From positions 1 through 40,100 of IMG/VR virus record IMGVR_UViG_3300042453_005789: a DNA stretch of 40,100 nucleotides; one strand, given 5' to 3'. Positions 14,518 to 22,417 of this stretch are shown piece after piece. The notes under the pieces were generated by a model. That model did not search any database and was not told where the DNA came from. It was given only the letters and a program-made list of their open reading frames with translations. This DNA is from a virus. The position numbers and the translations under genes are program-made. Every line of letters begins with the position of its first letter. The first letter of the stretch is position 1.

Positions 14518-16149
14518 CTAGTACCCCTCACCAATTAGCACAAAGTCATATTTCGTCTGCGTCACCACGAACCGCCCATCGCGCAGTGCCAGCACCTGCC
14601 CTGGAAAGGCCACGGTGCCGTACTGAATGAGCGAGAGATAACCACCGTCCTTGGCAAAGCCCTCTTTTGGCGAATAGCTGCGCACGCGGTTGCCGCCATA
14701 CGAGGTGCTCCAGATGATGCCGTAGGGATCAGCTGGGTGAATGCTCACATCCATGGCGTTGGTGCCGTGGTTCAGCGTTTTGGTGATGGTATTGGTCGCG
14801 GGGTTGATGACCTGCAAAATATCTTGCCCGTTGACCACCACCCAGATAAAGCCATTCACGGAGTTAACGGCAATGCCCCACGGAAAGAAACCCAGAGCAA
14901 TCGTAGCCTTGACCGCTCCCGTGCTTGGATTCAGGCGTACCACGCCTTCGTTGGTCGTCAGCCACAGATCGCCGTCAAGACCAAACGCCAGTTCGGTGGG
15001 GCATTCGGTTACTGTATAGCTGGCAACAACGCTGCCCGTGGCAGGATTGATCTTCTGCACAAGATCTGCCCACGGGCAACTGATCCAGACAAAGCCATCG
15101 GCAGCCACTTTCACGCCCCACGGGTAAATCCCCGTGTTCACCGTGGCAACAATCGCGTTTGTCGCAGGATTGATGCGCTGTACGGTGTTATTGGCATGGC
15201 AGGTGACCCACAGGTGGCCGTCTACGGGGCTGATTGCCGCCCGCACGGGCTGTGCGTCAAGATTTCCCAGATAATCCGCGCTGCTGCGGCCAATCGTTGC
15301 CTTAACCCGAAACGTTGCGCCGTCAATGCGGGTGACGGTGCGTTGCAGGCGGTTCACGACATAAATATCGCCGTCCAGCCCCTCGACGAGACCGTGCGGG
15401 CCTTCTTCGGTGAACACACGCCCCAGCGTGTCGATGACTTCCGCCTCCACATTGGGCAAGCGGTTGCCGTAGCGCGAGAGATCAATGGTGTCGAACCGCA
15501 GATAGGCATGGTCACGGTAGGCAGGCGTTAAGCCGATACCCTCGATGCTTTCGATCAGCTCATCGGGGGCTTGGTCTTCGCCGCCCAGATAAATCTCAAC
15601 ATTCAAATCTCGCCCATTCACACCGCGATTGTTGGCGCGAAAATCATAGACAAGGTTGCGGTTCATCCAGATGCGCCGCACCGCCGAAATCCCTTGGCGG
15701 CGTTTAAAGGTGAGTTCGTCCTCATCTTCAAAGCTCTCCCGTGCACTGCCTTCCTCTTCCAGCGGCGGCGTATTGGCGAGGGATACAGCGAAACTCGCCA
15801 CATAAAATTCCCGCGTTTGGTAGACAGGTTGGGTTCGCCCGCTCTTGCCGCCCTCAATCACCGTGGTGCCCACCAGCACGTTTTCCGATGTGGCGGTGAT
15901 TTCGGTTGACCAAATGACGTTCCCTGCCACGCGGGTGATGCCATACACCAGCGGAATCATCGCGCCGTGGGCCGAGGATTGTGCTTTCAGGTCTTCGAGG
16001 CGCGGTCCCACCTGATAGGCATCGGCGTTGGGCAGGCTGCCCGCTGCGCTAAACGCGCCCATAGCGGCGGCAATGCCTAGCCCTAAGCCCGCCATGGCAA
16101 AGCCCGAGCCCATGCCTGCGCCAGCAGCACCGAGTACCAGCATTGCCAT
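14518..16149 (-). CDS. Tail-hub N-terminal module fused to a YVTN beta-propeller
   Basis: The first 200 residues are a glycine-rich hydrophobic segment followed by the GTA-type tail-hub N-terminal module (GPRLEDLKAQSSAHGAMIPLVYG...AGNVIWSTEI, then GLTPAYRDHAYLRFDTIDLSRYGNRLPN). This is paralogous to the whole 205-residue protein at 16251-16868. From about residue 240 to 520 it has repeats of about 42 residues of the type W-x-NPATxxxVATV, PWGIAVNxVNGFIWV and LQVINPATNTITKTL, which is a YVTN/NHL beta-propeller. Propellers serve as binding platforms, so receptor or glycan recognition is likely. The 543-residue length is normal for a two-domain protein, and the C-terminus ends with a beta strand, not the usual hub domain. 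It is probably an alternative or accessory tail-tip protein. Confidence 0.75.
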   Translation of the reverse strand: MAMLVLGAAGAGMGSGFAMAGLGLGIAAAMGAFSAAGSLPNADAYQVGPRLEDLKAQSSAHGAMIPLVYGITRVAGNVIWSTEITATSENVLVGTTVIEGGKSGRTQPVYQTREFYVASFAVSLANTPPLEEEGSARESFEDEDELTFKRRQGISAVRRIWMNRNLVYDFRANNRGVNGRDLNVEIYLGGEDQAPDELIESIEGIGLTPAYRDHAYLRFDTIDLSRYGNRLPNVEAEVIDTLGRVFTEEGPHGLVEGLDGDIYVVNRLQRTVTRIDGATFRVKATIGRSSADYLGNLDAQPVRAAISPVDGHLWVTCHANNTVQRINPATNAIVATVNTGIYPWGVKVAADGFVWISCPWADLVQKINPATGSVVASYTVTECPTELAFGLDGDLWLTTNEGVVRLNPSTGAVKATIALGFFPWGIAVNSVNGFIWVVVNGQDILQVINPATNTITKTLNHGTNAMDVSIHPADPYGIIWSTSYGGNRVRSYSPKEGFAKDGGYLSLIQYGTVAFPGQVLALRDGRFVVTQTKYDFVLIGEGY

Positions 16150-16154
16150 GGTTA

Positions 16155-16256
16155 GGTGTTAGGGTGTAGGTTGGAGGGGGTAGAAAAGGTGCCTTTGTAC
16201 ATTGTCTTTATTCGTTTCTTTCCTAAAACCTGCCACCTAAAACCTACACCCTACCC
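16155..16256. repeat. Heptad arrays 2, an inverted pair
   Basis: AGG occurs every seven bases at 16154, 16161, 16168 and 16175 on the + strand. CCT occurs every seven bases at 16222, 16229, 16236, 16243 and 16250. The two arrays face each other across about 40 bases, in the gap between the two copies of the tail-hub N-terminal module. Confidence 0.7.
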
Positions 16257-16868
16257 AACAACCTCGAAGTGCAAATTGGGAATCTGGTTGCCGTAATCGG
16301 TGAGGTTCAGGCGGTTGATGACGGCATAGGCCATGCCCCGATAAGCAGGCACAAAGCCAACGCCCAGCGCACTTTCGATGCGATCATCAGGGGATTGTGT
16401 TTCGTTTCCGAGGTACACTGTCATATCCAGCAAACTGCTGCTGGCATCGTGCACAAGCTTGCCGTTGGCCCATACCCGATTCACAGAGGCAATCGGTCCG
16501 GCGCACAGCCCCACGGCAAAGCTGGCGAAATAGATATAGGTGCGGGTGGTACTGGTCACCGATCCGCCGCCGCCTTTACCGCCGTTGCCGGAGTTGGTTT
16601 CCGTGACCACCTGTTCTTCGAGGTCTGCCGCCCAGATGACGTTGCCGGCAATCCGCACCGTGCCGTACACCAGCGGCAGCATCGTGCCATGCGCCGAGGA
16701 CTGGACTTTCAGGTCATGCAGGCGTGGCCCTTCTTGGATTTGATCCGGCGGGCCGTCCTGCGGAAACAGAACACCACCCAGCAGAGAACCCAGCGCAAAG
16801 CCCAGGTACGGTGCCCCAAAAGCACTGCCGACCAGTGCCCCAGCTCCAGCAATAGCAAGCTGAGCCAT
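16251..16868 (-). CDS. Tail-hub protein, separate N-terminal module
   Basis: The 205-residue protein opens with an Ala/Gly-rich hydrophobic segment (about 1-36), then the GTA-type tail-hub N-terminal module: EGPRLHDLKVQSSAHGTMLPLVYGTVRIAGNVIWAADL, a Gly/Lys/Ser loop, YFASFAVGLCAGPIASVNRVWANGKLV, then GFVPAYRGMAYAVINRLNLTDYGNQIPNLHFEV. It stops right after FEVVG, exactly where single-chain homologues continue into the LLQEVL domain that is encoded at 11231-12868. The next gene encodes a diverged second copy. This is either the ancestral N-terminus detached by insertion or a self-standing subunit. Confidence 0.75.
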   Translation of the reverse strand: MAQLAIAGAGALVGSAFGAPYLGFALGSLLGGVLFPQDGPPDQIQEGPRLHDLKVQSSAHGTMLPLVYGTVRIAGNVIWAADLEEQVVTETNSGNGGKGGGGSVTSTTRTYIYFASFAVGLCAGPIASVNRVWANGKLVHDASSSLLDMTVYLGNETQSPDDRIESALGVGFVPAYRGMAYAVINRLNLTDYGNQIPNLHFEVVG

Positions 16869-16872
16869 AATC

Positions 16873-16896
16873 AGGTGACAGGGAACAGGTTACAGG
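16873..16896. repeat. Heptad array 3
   Basis: AGG occurs at 16873, 16880, 16887 and 16894 (units of the type aggtgac, agggaac, aggttac, aggtgac). The array lies between the NlpC/P60 gene and the split hub gene. It is the same period-7 pattern as at 1495-1529 and 16155-16256. Confidence 0.65.
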
Positions 16897-16910
16897 TGAC
16901 GGGAAGCATT

Positions 16911-17339
16911 TCAGTTCTCCAGCCCAGGGAAGCGAAAGGCAAAACGGCGGCGGGACAGCCATTTGTCGGACAGCCGCGTTTCCGCCACTTTACCGATTTC
17001 AGCGTAGGCGTGAATGATAGTGTCCGCGCTGGCAACAATGCCTGCGTGCGCCGCTGGCCCCGTGCCGAAGCCGAACAGCAGCACATCGCCGATGTATGCC
17101 GATTCCAGCGGGATTTCTTCCGCATACTGGCAGGCGTGTGCATAGAGCACCTCTTCAGCGCGGTGAAAGTGCCAGTGCGGCGAATAGTTGATGTCCACGT
17201 TCAGCGGTGTGAGAAACGTCTCATATACCCCGCGCAGCAGGCCGATGCAGTCACAGCCTACGCCTTTCAGCGCAGCCTGATGATGATACGGTGTGCCCAG
17301 CCACGAACGGGCTTCAGCAACGATATCGTCTCGGGTCAC
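16911..17339 (-). CDS. Phage NlpC/P60 tail cell-wall hydrolase
   Basis: This 142-residue cysteine peptidase of the NlpC/P60 family is present in GTA and lambda-type tails, where it cuts peptidoglycan peptides during DNA entry. The catalytic Cys31 lies in GVGCDCIGL and the likely catalytic His98 in AAHAGIV; a third polar residue may be His110 (IIHAY). The leading EARSWLGTPYHHQ is family-typical. Its start overlaps the stop of the DUF2163 gene by four bases, so translation is coupled. Confidence 0.9.
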   Translation of the reverse strand: MTRDDIVAEARSWLGTPYHHQAALKGVGCDCIGLLRGVYETFLTPLNVDINYSPHWHFHRAEEVLYAHACQYAEEIPLESAYIGDVLLFGFGTGPAAHAGIVASADTIIHAYAEIGKVAETRLSDKWLSRRRFAFRFPGLEN

Positions 17340-18172
17340 GGCAGTTTCAGAATCTGATCAATGCCGGGCAAATGGGGCTCGCCGCGAAAGTTCAGCACGT
17401 TGTTAAACACCGTGCGGCAAGTCTCAAACGTACGGTCACACCCACGAATCGCTTTGAAGGTTTTTCCCACGGCGATTTGGTAAGGCATCGGCTGCACCAG
17501 CGTGAACACGCCGCTACTGTAGGTTTTGACTTCAATCTCAAGCCCCGCGTTTGCACCCGTCAGCCACTCCACCAGCCCCATCTGAAAATACCCATCGGGC
17601 TTCAGGCTGGCGGCATGGGCGAAGGTGCGCTGATTTGTCACCGCTGATACCGTCAGGGTGTGGGTATAGGGCGCAAGGTCAATCTTGCAGCGATTGTCAC
17701 CCAAACGTTTGACACGGCAAGTGGGTGAATACAGCTCGCCTATCTGCCGTTGGAAGGCTTGGGAGAGACCCCGAATTTCCGCCACAAACACGCCTTTCCG
17801 TACCGTAACTTCCCCCAGCGTGCCCGTGCGTAGCACCAGTTTGCCTTGGGTGAGGTCTTGGTAATTGACCAAGAATATCTCAATGGCGGCGTAATCGTAT
17901 TTTCCCGCCTGCAAATCCGCTTCGGTGATGCTGGTGTCATTAAGGATGGCCTCGACCTCCAGCTGATCCACCGCCAGACCGGCGCTGGTTTCAATGGCGG
18001 TGGGGGTGAAGCCCGTGGAGGCTTTGTAGGTGACGCTCTCCACCACCAGATCGCGGCTGAACGACGTAAAGCCCGACGTCACACCGTCTTTGCGCATAAC
18101 CTTCCAGCATAGCGCAAGGGTGGTGACCTCACTGGTAAGGTGGGTTTTCAGGGTGGGGGAGGCGGGGATCAT
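17336..18172 (-). CDS. DUF2163 / BR0599-type tail protein
   Basis: The 278-residue protein matches GTA gp13-type tail proteins: an N-terminal DUF2163 part (LKTHLTSEVTTLALCWKV, FTSFSRDLVVESVTYKASTGFTPTAIETSAGLAVDQLEV) and a C-terminal BR0599 part with four cysteines (SPTCRVKRLGDNRCKIDL, RGCDRTFETCRTVFNNVLNFRGEPHLPG). In R. capsulatus GTA the homologue sits between the gp12-like DUF2460 protein and the NlpC/P60 protein, and the same order holds here, with a 4-base overlap on both sides. It is probably a distal-tail hub component. Confidence 0.9.
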   Translation of the reverse strand: MIPASPTLKTHLTSEVTTLALCWKVMRKDGVTSGFTSFSRDLVVESVTYKASTGFTPTAIETSAGLAVDQLEVEAILNDTSITEADLQAGKYDYAAIEIFLVNYQDLTQGKLVLRTGTLGEVTVRKGVFVAEIRGLSQAFQRQIGELYSPTCRVKRLGDNRCKIDLAPYTHTLTVSAVTNQRTFAHAASLKPDGYFQMGLVEWLTGANAGLEIEVKTYSSGVFTLVQPMPYQIAVGKTFKAIRGCDRTFETCRTVFNNVLNFRGEPHLPGIDQILKLP

Positions 18173-18771
18173 AGGCGAATCTCCACGAGAGATATTTGAT
18201 CCCAGACGAACAGCTCGTGGGACTGGATGCGGATGGCGAGGCGATCGGTGTCAAAGCGCACGGGCACGTCAAATTCGCAGTCCGCCGTGATCAGCACGCT
18301 GGCGGCGGGGGCAGTGGTAAACGTCACAACCCCCGTTGTGTAATCCACGGTAACACCCGACGATTGCAGCACACTGTCCTTGTAAATCTTCACCGTGCCC
18401 GAGACGGGCTTTTTCAGCGGGCGGGTTTCGTTTTCACCACCGCTGGTGTAGGTTTTGGTCAGCTGAAAGGCGGTTTGCGTGCCGTTACCGGTGCCAATCA
18501 GCTGTCCCGTCACGCGATAATCGCTCCAGTCCTTAAAGCGAAAACCGTAAGCACGCCCCTTGCGGGCACGGAAAAAGCTGATGACCTCCGCCGCTTGGGT
18601 GCGGTTTTTGATGCCTGTTGAAACATCATAGCGTGCACGCGCACTGTCCCAGCTTTGATTTCGCTGCTCAAAGCCCGATTGCAGGATGACAATGTCAGTG
18701 AGGTATTCTGGGCCGCCCGTGGCGCCGTAAGCAATGGCATCGGGGAAACGGACTTCGTGGAAGTTTGACAT
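18169..18771 (-). CDS. DUF2460 distal tail protein
   Basis: The 200-residue protein carries the DUF2460 signature: FHEVRFPDAIAYGATGGPEY near the N-terminus, GFEQRNQSWDSARARYDVSTGIKN and FFRARKGRAYGFRFKDWSDY. The family corresponds to GTA gp12, which forms the distal tail ring. It lies upstream of the DUF2163 gene with a 4-base overlap. A + strand moron separates it from the tape measure gene, which is unusual in a tail operon. Confidence 0.9.
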   Translation of the reverse strand: MSNFHEVRFPDAIAYGATGGPEYLTDIVILQSGFEQRNQSWDSARARYDVSTGIKNRTQAAEVISFFRARKGRAYGFRFKDWSDYRVTGQLIGTGNGTQTAFQLTKTYTSGGENETRPLKKPVSGTVKIYKDSVLQSSGVTVDYTTGVVTFTTAPAASVLITADCEFDVPVRFDTDRLAIRIQSHELFVWDQISLVEIRL

Positions 18772-18820
18772 TTTTTTAGATGGTTTTTACAATTGGAACA
18801 ATGAAATTGGAGATTGAAAA

Positions 18821-19312
18821 ATGAATGAAATCCATAATGAGACGGAGCGACGTCGTCATAGTTATAAGCCAGAAAAAATTCGCATATTATTCATAGGAGA
18901 GTCAGCACCAGATCGTGGGACGTTTTTTTATAGAGAAAATAGCGGTCTTTACCGCGAAATGAAGAAGGGATTCGAAAGTCAGTACGGTTCAATTGATGAT
19001 TTCTTATCTTGGTTTAAAACGAATGGTTTTTTTCTTGATGATCTCGTCTTAGCTCCCGTTAATAAAAAAGCTAGAAAGGAGCGCAATCACTTTCATACAA
19101 TCTCAGCCAACGATTTAAGATCAAGAATTCAACAGTATAAACCGATAGAAATAATAGGCCTTCTCAAAAATAAAAGTTTTCAGAAGGCCGTTTCAAATGC
19201 GGCAACACAAGCTGGTTGTAACGTCAAAACTTTCCTTCCTTTTGCTGGAATGGGACATCAGAAATCTTTTCAAAAGGAGTTCTCTCAAATACTTCAGGGA
19301 ATCTCTCTTTAA
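18821..19312 (+). CDS. Uracil-DNA-glycosylase-fold-like protein (moron)
   Basis: The 163-residue protein runs opposite to the tail operon and is much more AT-rich than its surroundings. It has a supported start (ggaga seven bases before ATG). Near residues 20-37, IRILFIGESAPDRGTFFY resembles the IGESPP..G.FFY loop of uracil-DNA-glycosylase-like proteins. Further, FLDDLVLAPVNK and a C-terminal FLPFAGMGHQKSFQKEF are visible. I do not recognise catalytic residues well enough to claim base excision. Inserted genes like this often give the lysogen a benefit, such as protection from other phages; that is inference. Its last bases overlap the end of the tape measure gene tail to tail. Confidence 0.6.
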   Translation: MNEIHNETERRRHSYKPEKIRILFIGESAPDRGTFFYRENSGLYREMKKGFESQYGSIDDFLSWFKTNGFFLDDLVLAPVNKKARKERNHFHTISANDLRSRIQQYKPIEIIGLLKNKSFQKAVSNAATQAGCNVKTFLPFAGMGHQKSFQKEFSQILQGISL

Positions 19313-21732
19313 GTATTCCGCCCCTTGTGCCGTGCCAGCGACACCGCCAGATCCCCCATAATCTGCCCGCGGCTTTGGCGAAAAGACTCTGCATCGCGGG
19401 TGACGATGGTCATGTTGATAACGGGACTGCTGGAGCCGCCCGTTTTTCCGGCTTGTTCGCGGGGGATGACAACCTCGCCCCGTTGCAGGATAGCGGGCAC
19501 TTCATCGGGCATCAGCCCTGCAATGCCCCCGCTGTGATAGCGCGGGGCAGTGGCAAATAGCATCGGCGAGACAGCGCGTGACGGTGCGCCCGCGCCAACG
19601 GTGCCGCCCTCATGAAAGATGCCCGCCCCCAAAAGTCCCTGTGCCAGCGGTGCGGTGATGGCTTGGCGAACGGCGATGCGGGCCAGATCCCGCAGAATGC
19701 TGTTGGCGAGATCTTGAAAGTTCAGTTTTCCCGTGGTGACAAAATCAACAAGGGAATCCTCAAGCCCCTGAAGGCTGCGGCTCATGGCGTCCTGCACTTG
19801 CCCGGCCACGTCGGTGGCGGATTTGGCGTAGTCTTCCAGAGCCCGTTTCGCGCCTGTGGCAAAATCATTGCTGCCTTCTTCGGCCTGGTGGAAAGTCTCG
19901 CTTGCCTGTGCGACAGCGCGGTTGTAGGTGTCTTGGTCAATGGCACCTTTGGCCAGTAGGTCGTTCAGTTTAGTGATTTCGGCGCCGTATTTTTCCGCAT
20001 CGTTGCGGGTCGTTTCGAACACCTGCCGAGCGGCATCGGCTGCTTGTTGTTCTTCGTAGAGTTTCGCCGCCAGCTCCTGGGCCTTGGCTTTTTGGTCATC
20101 GGTGGCATCTGGGGAGAGCCTCTCCACGGCTTGATCCGTGAATTTTTCCTTATCCGATTTGCCGACAGCAGAACGGTCGGCCTCTAACCGTGCCAGAATC
20201 TCTTGGTTTTTGGCGTAATCTTCCTGCGCTTTTTTGGTGGCTTCTAGCGCGGTTTTTTCATCGTACAGCGCACCAGCCAATTCCCGCACCCGTTCGCGTT
20301 GGGTGGCAGTGGCTTCGCTGGAAAGCCGGCGTTCCGCCGTTAAAACAAACTGCTGGCGTTCATTGAGCAGCAGAGCCTGCCGTTCATCTTCCAAGGAACG
20401 GATGACGCTGGCGCGGGCATCCACGGTGCTTTTTTGTGCTTCGGCCTGTTCTCTGCCCGCCTGTTCCAACGCGGCATTGGCCACGGCCAGTTCTCGGATT
20501 TTCTGGGCCTCCGCGCTTTTGGCATCGATTCCTAATTTACGGATCTGTGTTTCGGCAGCTTGTTCACCCTTCACCCGCGCCACGGCGTCTGCACCTTGGA
20601 TCATGGCCGCGTTTAATTGTTCAATCTGCTGCTGTTCCCGTTGCAAGGTATCGATGACTTCGCCTGTATCCTGTTGTTTACGGGCGGCTTCGTAGGCCTT
20701 TTGCGCTTCCTCTTTTTTGCGCTGTTTTGCGGTTTCCGTAGCGGCGTTTTCGAGGATCTGCCGCTGTACGCTGTCCAGTTCGGCCTTGATGCGGTTCACC
20801 TCTTCCCGTGCTTGGGCGATGCGGCGGCCGCCCAGCAGGCCATCGCTATCGTTATTCAGTTGCTGGGAGGCGTTCAAATCAGCCGTTGCCCGTTGCAATC
20901 GTGCGGTTAAATCCCGAAACTGCTCATCCAGCGAGGGATCAGAAAACAATCCCCGCAGACCATTGACGGTGCGCAAGATAACCGTTTTGTAGGTGGTGTC
21001 CACCTGCTGGGTGAAGCGGTTCCATTCGTCTTCCAGAGCTTGGGTCTGTTTGACCAGATCCTCGCCCAAGACAACACCAAACGCATGGGCTTCCTTGGAA
21101 AGGCTGGAAATGCCGGCCTCGCCTTCAGAGAGCAATTGCACCAGACGCGGCCCTGCCTGTTTGCCGAACAAATCAGAAGCCAAGGCGGCTTTTTCAGCCT
21201 CGGAACCAACACTTTCGAGTTTCTGCACAAATTCATCGAACACATCACCCGCGTTTCGGATGGTGCCATCAGTATTCAGGGCCGCAATCTGTAATCGTTC
21301 AAACGCACCTGCCGCCGCGCCCGTGCCATCGGTGGCGACATCACCGAGGCGCTGATTGAGTTTGCGGATGCCATCATCCAGCAGTTCCGCCGATGCCCCG
21401 CTTTGTTCGGCGGCGTAGCGCAATTCCTGCAACCGCTCGACATTAATGCCGATGCTTTGTGCCAAATCCCCCAACTCTGCCGTTTTAATGACGGCGCGGT
21501 TGATGCTGTCAAAAATCTGATTCCCCGCCGCCAGCGTGCCCGCTACGGCAAAAGCCCGCTTCAGGCCGCCAACAACGGAACTGAGGGCCTGCAACTGGTT
21601 CGAGGCCGGCACACCGGCCTGCTCAATGCGTTTTAATGCCTGTTCCCCCGCGCGGCCAATATCCTGCAGCTCTCGCGCGACGACTTTGCCGTTTTGGGTG
21701 GCAAGGCGGATGGAGAGGTTACGGGTTACCAT
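19309..21732 (-). CDS. Tail tape measure protein
   Basis: The 807-residue protein sets tail length. The N-terminus contains an ALSSVVGGLKRAFAVAGTLAAG hydrophobic helix. It continues with IGINVERLQELRYAAEQSG and GDVATDGTGAA, which are familiar from lambda-type tape measures. A long Ala/Glu/Gln/Lys-rich coiled coil follows (about 265-620). The C-terminus has LEDSLVDFVTTGKLNFQDLANSILRDLARIAVRQAI and a glycine-rich FHEGGTVGAGAPSRAV...RGEVVIPR segment, the standard end of the lambda-like family. The start overlaps the end of the chaperone -1 frame by 14 bases, and the frame is open throughout. Confidence 0.95.
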   Translation of the reverse strand: MVTRNLSIRLATQNGKVVARELQDIGRAGEQALKRIEQAGVPASNQLQALSSVVGGLKRAFAVAGTLAAGNQIFDSINRAVIKTAELGDLAQSIGINVERLQELRYAAEQSGASAELLDDGIRKLNQRLGDVATDGTGAAAGAFERLQIAALNTDGTIRNAGDVFDEFVQKLESVGSEAEKAALASDLFGKQAGPRLVQLLSEGEAGISSLSKEAHAFGVVLGEDLVKQTQALEDEWNRFTQQVDTTYKTVILRTVNGLRGLFSDPSLDEQFRDLTARLQRATADLNASQQLNNDSDGLLGGRRIAQAREEVNRIKAELDSVQRQILENAATETAKQRKKEEAQKAYEAARKQQDTGEVIDTLQREQQQIEQLNAAMIQGADAVARVKGEQAAETQIRKLGIDAKSAEAQKIRELAVANAALEQAGREQAEAQKSTVDARASVIRSLEDERQALLLNERQQFVLTAERRLSSEATATQRERVRELAGALYDEKTALEATKKAQEDYAKNQEILARLEADRSAVGKSDKEKFTDQAVERLSPDATDDQKAKAQELAAKLYEEQQAADAARQVFETTRNDAEKYGAEITKLNDLLAKGAIDQDTYNRAVAQASETFHQAEEGSNDFATGAKRALEDYAKSATDVAGQVQDAMSRSLQGLEDSLVDFVTTGKLNFQDLANSILRDLARIAVRQAITAPLAQGLLGAGIFHEGGTVGAGAPSRAVSPMLFATAPRYHSGGIAGLMPDEVPAILQRGEVVIPREQAGKTGGSSSPVINMTIVTRDAESFRQSRGQIMGDLAVSLARHKGRNT

Positions 21733-22021
21733 GGGTGGTGTCGTTCATTGCTGAATGAAGGGCGGCGGGGATAGCCGGAAACAGTTCGGCAATCACAGCC
21801 GTGTCATAGCCGAGGCAGGAAGCCAGTTGCAGGGCATCAGACAGGGTTTGGGTGCGCAAGCCAATGTCCCACGCCTGCCAACCCTCCAGCGTTTTCGGCT
21901 CAAAGCGCTGATAAGGACAATCGTCGGTTAGCTCACTTGCACAGGGGAGTCGCTGCTCATGGCATCCGGCGCAGTAACGGGCGCCGCCGCCGAAGTGCCA
22001 TTGGCAGCGCTCGAACAGGGC
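21719..22021 (-). CDS. Tail chaperone T-domain, reached by -1 frameshift
   Basis: This frame has no ATG or GTG in a usable place, yet it is open for 100 codons from the slippery site to a TAA at 21719. Its product has five cysteines (relative positions 6, 17, 20, 27, 35) that look zinc-binding: RCQWHF, YCAGCHEQRLPC, DDCPYQRF. A conserved-looking helical end follows (EGWQAWDIGLRTQTL, LASCLGYDTAVIAELFPAI) of the sort seen in tail chaperones before the tape measure gene. Fused to the first 121 residues of the upstream gene it makes a protein of about 221 residues, as lambda G/GT does. The upstream zero frame after the site is low-complexity Ala/Ser/Pro, which agrees with its being a tail of no great constraint. 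Confidence 0.75.
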   Translation of the reverse strand, partial: ALFERCQWHFGGGARYCAGCHEQRLPCASELTDDCPYQRFEPKTLEGWQAWDIGLRTQTLSDALQLASCLGYDTAVIAELFPAIPAALHSAMNDTTHGNP

Positions 22022-22383
22022 TTTTTTTCGGCGTCTAACAACTCCTTTAATCCCGTGTACTGCGTGCGAAACTCATCGGCCAGCGTCCAGAAACTCATCA
22101 AATCGCTTACGGTTTGGTTATTGACGGGGGCGGGGTCTTCGGAATCGGGCAGCAGCACCCCCTCCCATGCCAGAATACCCACTTTCGCCAGCGCCGTGGT
22201 GAAGGCAGCGATGCGGCGGCCTTCCTCTAGGGCGGTATTTTCTGATGGGGTATCGCCCAGCTTCTGCCGCGCCACCGATTGGGCCGCATAAAACACCGCG
22301 CTGGTGAACGGGCGCACCTGCACACGCACACCCAGCTTTAAATCAATCCAATAGGGCTCGGTGGGTATTTTTAATGATAACAT
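21928..22383 (-). CDS. Tail assembly chaperone (G-like frame)
   Basis: The 151-residue product begins with IPTEPYWIDLKLGVRVQVRPFTSAVFYAAQSVARQKL. It lies between the tail tube gene and the tape measure gene, the standard chaperone position. Residues 1-121 are shared with the frameshift product. The codons at 22029-22021 are GAA AAA AAG, giving an A AAA AAG slippery heptamer at residues 119-121. The 30 residues after it (PCSSAANGTS...) are low complexity. The start has AGGAAA at good spacing. In lambda the two products bind the tape measure and recruit tube subunits; the same is inferred here. Confidence 0.85.
   Translation of the reverse strand: MLSLKIPTEPYWIDLKLGVRVQVRPFTSAVFYAAQSVARQKLGDTPSENTALEEGRRIAAFTTALAKVGILAWEGVLLPDSEDPAPVNNQTVSDLMSFWTLADEFRTQYTGLKELLDAEKKPCSSAANGTSAAAPVTAPDAMSSDSPVQVS
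22021..22048 (-). promoter_or_regulatory. Programmed -1 frameshift site (A AAA AAG with upstream SD)
   Basis: On the - strand the heptamer A AAA AAG spans 22027-22021 in the correct zero-frame register (GAA AAA AAG). An SD-like aaaggag spans 22048-22042, 14 bases upstream. This is the same slippery heptamer as in E. coli dnaX, where an SD about 10 bases upstream also stimulates the shift. A hairpin ggcgc-ccgttact-gcgcc lies further downstream, too far for a classical stimulator. The direct signals are strong; frameshifting itself is inferred. Confidence 0.8.
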
Positions 22384-22417
22384 AGTTTTTTTCCTGTTTT
22401 TTAATGTAAAAGATTAA

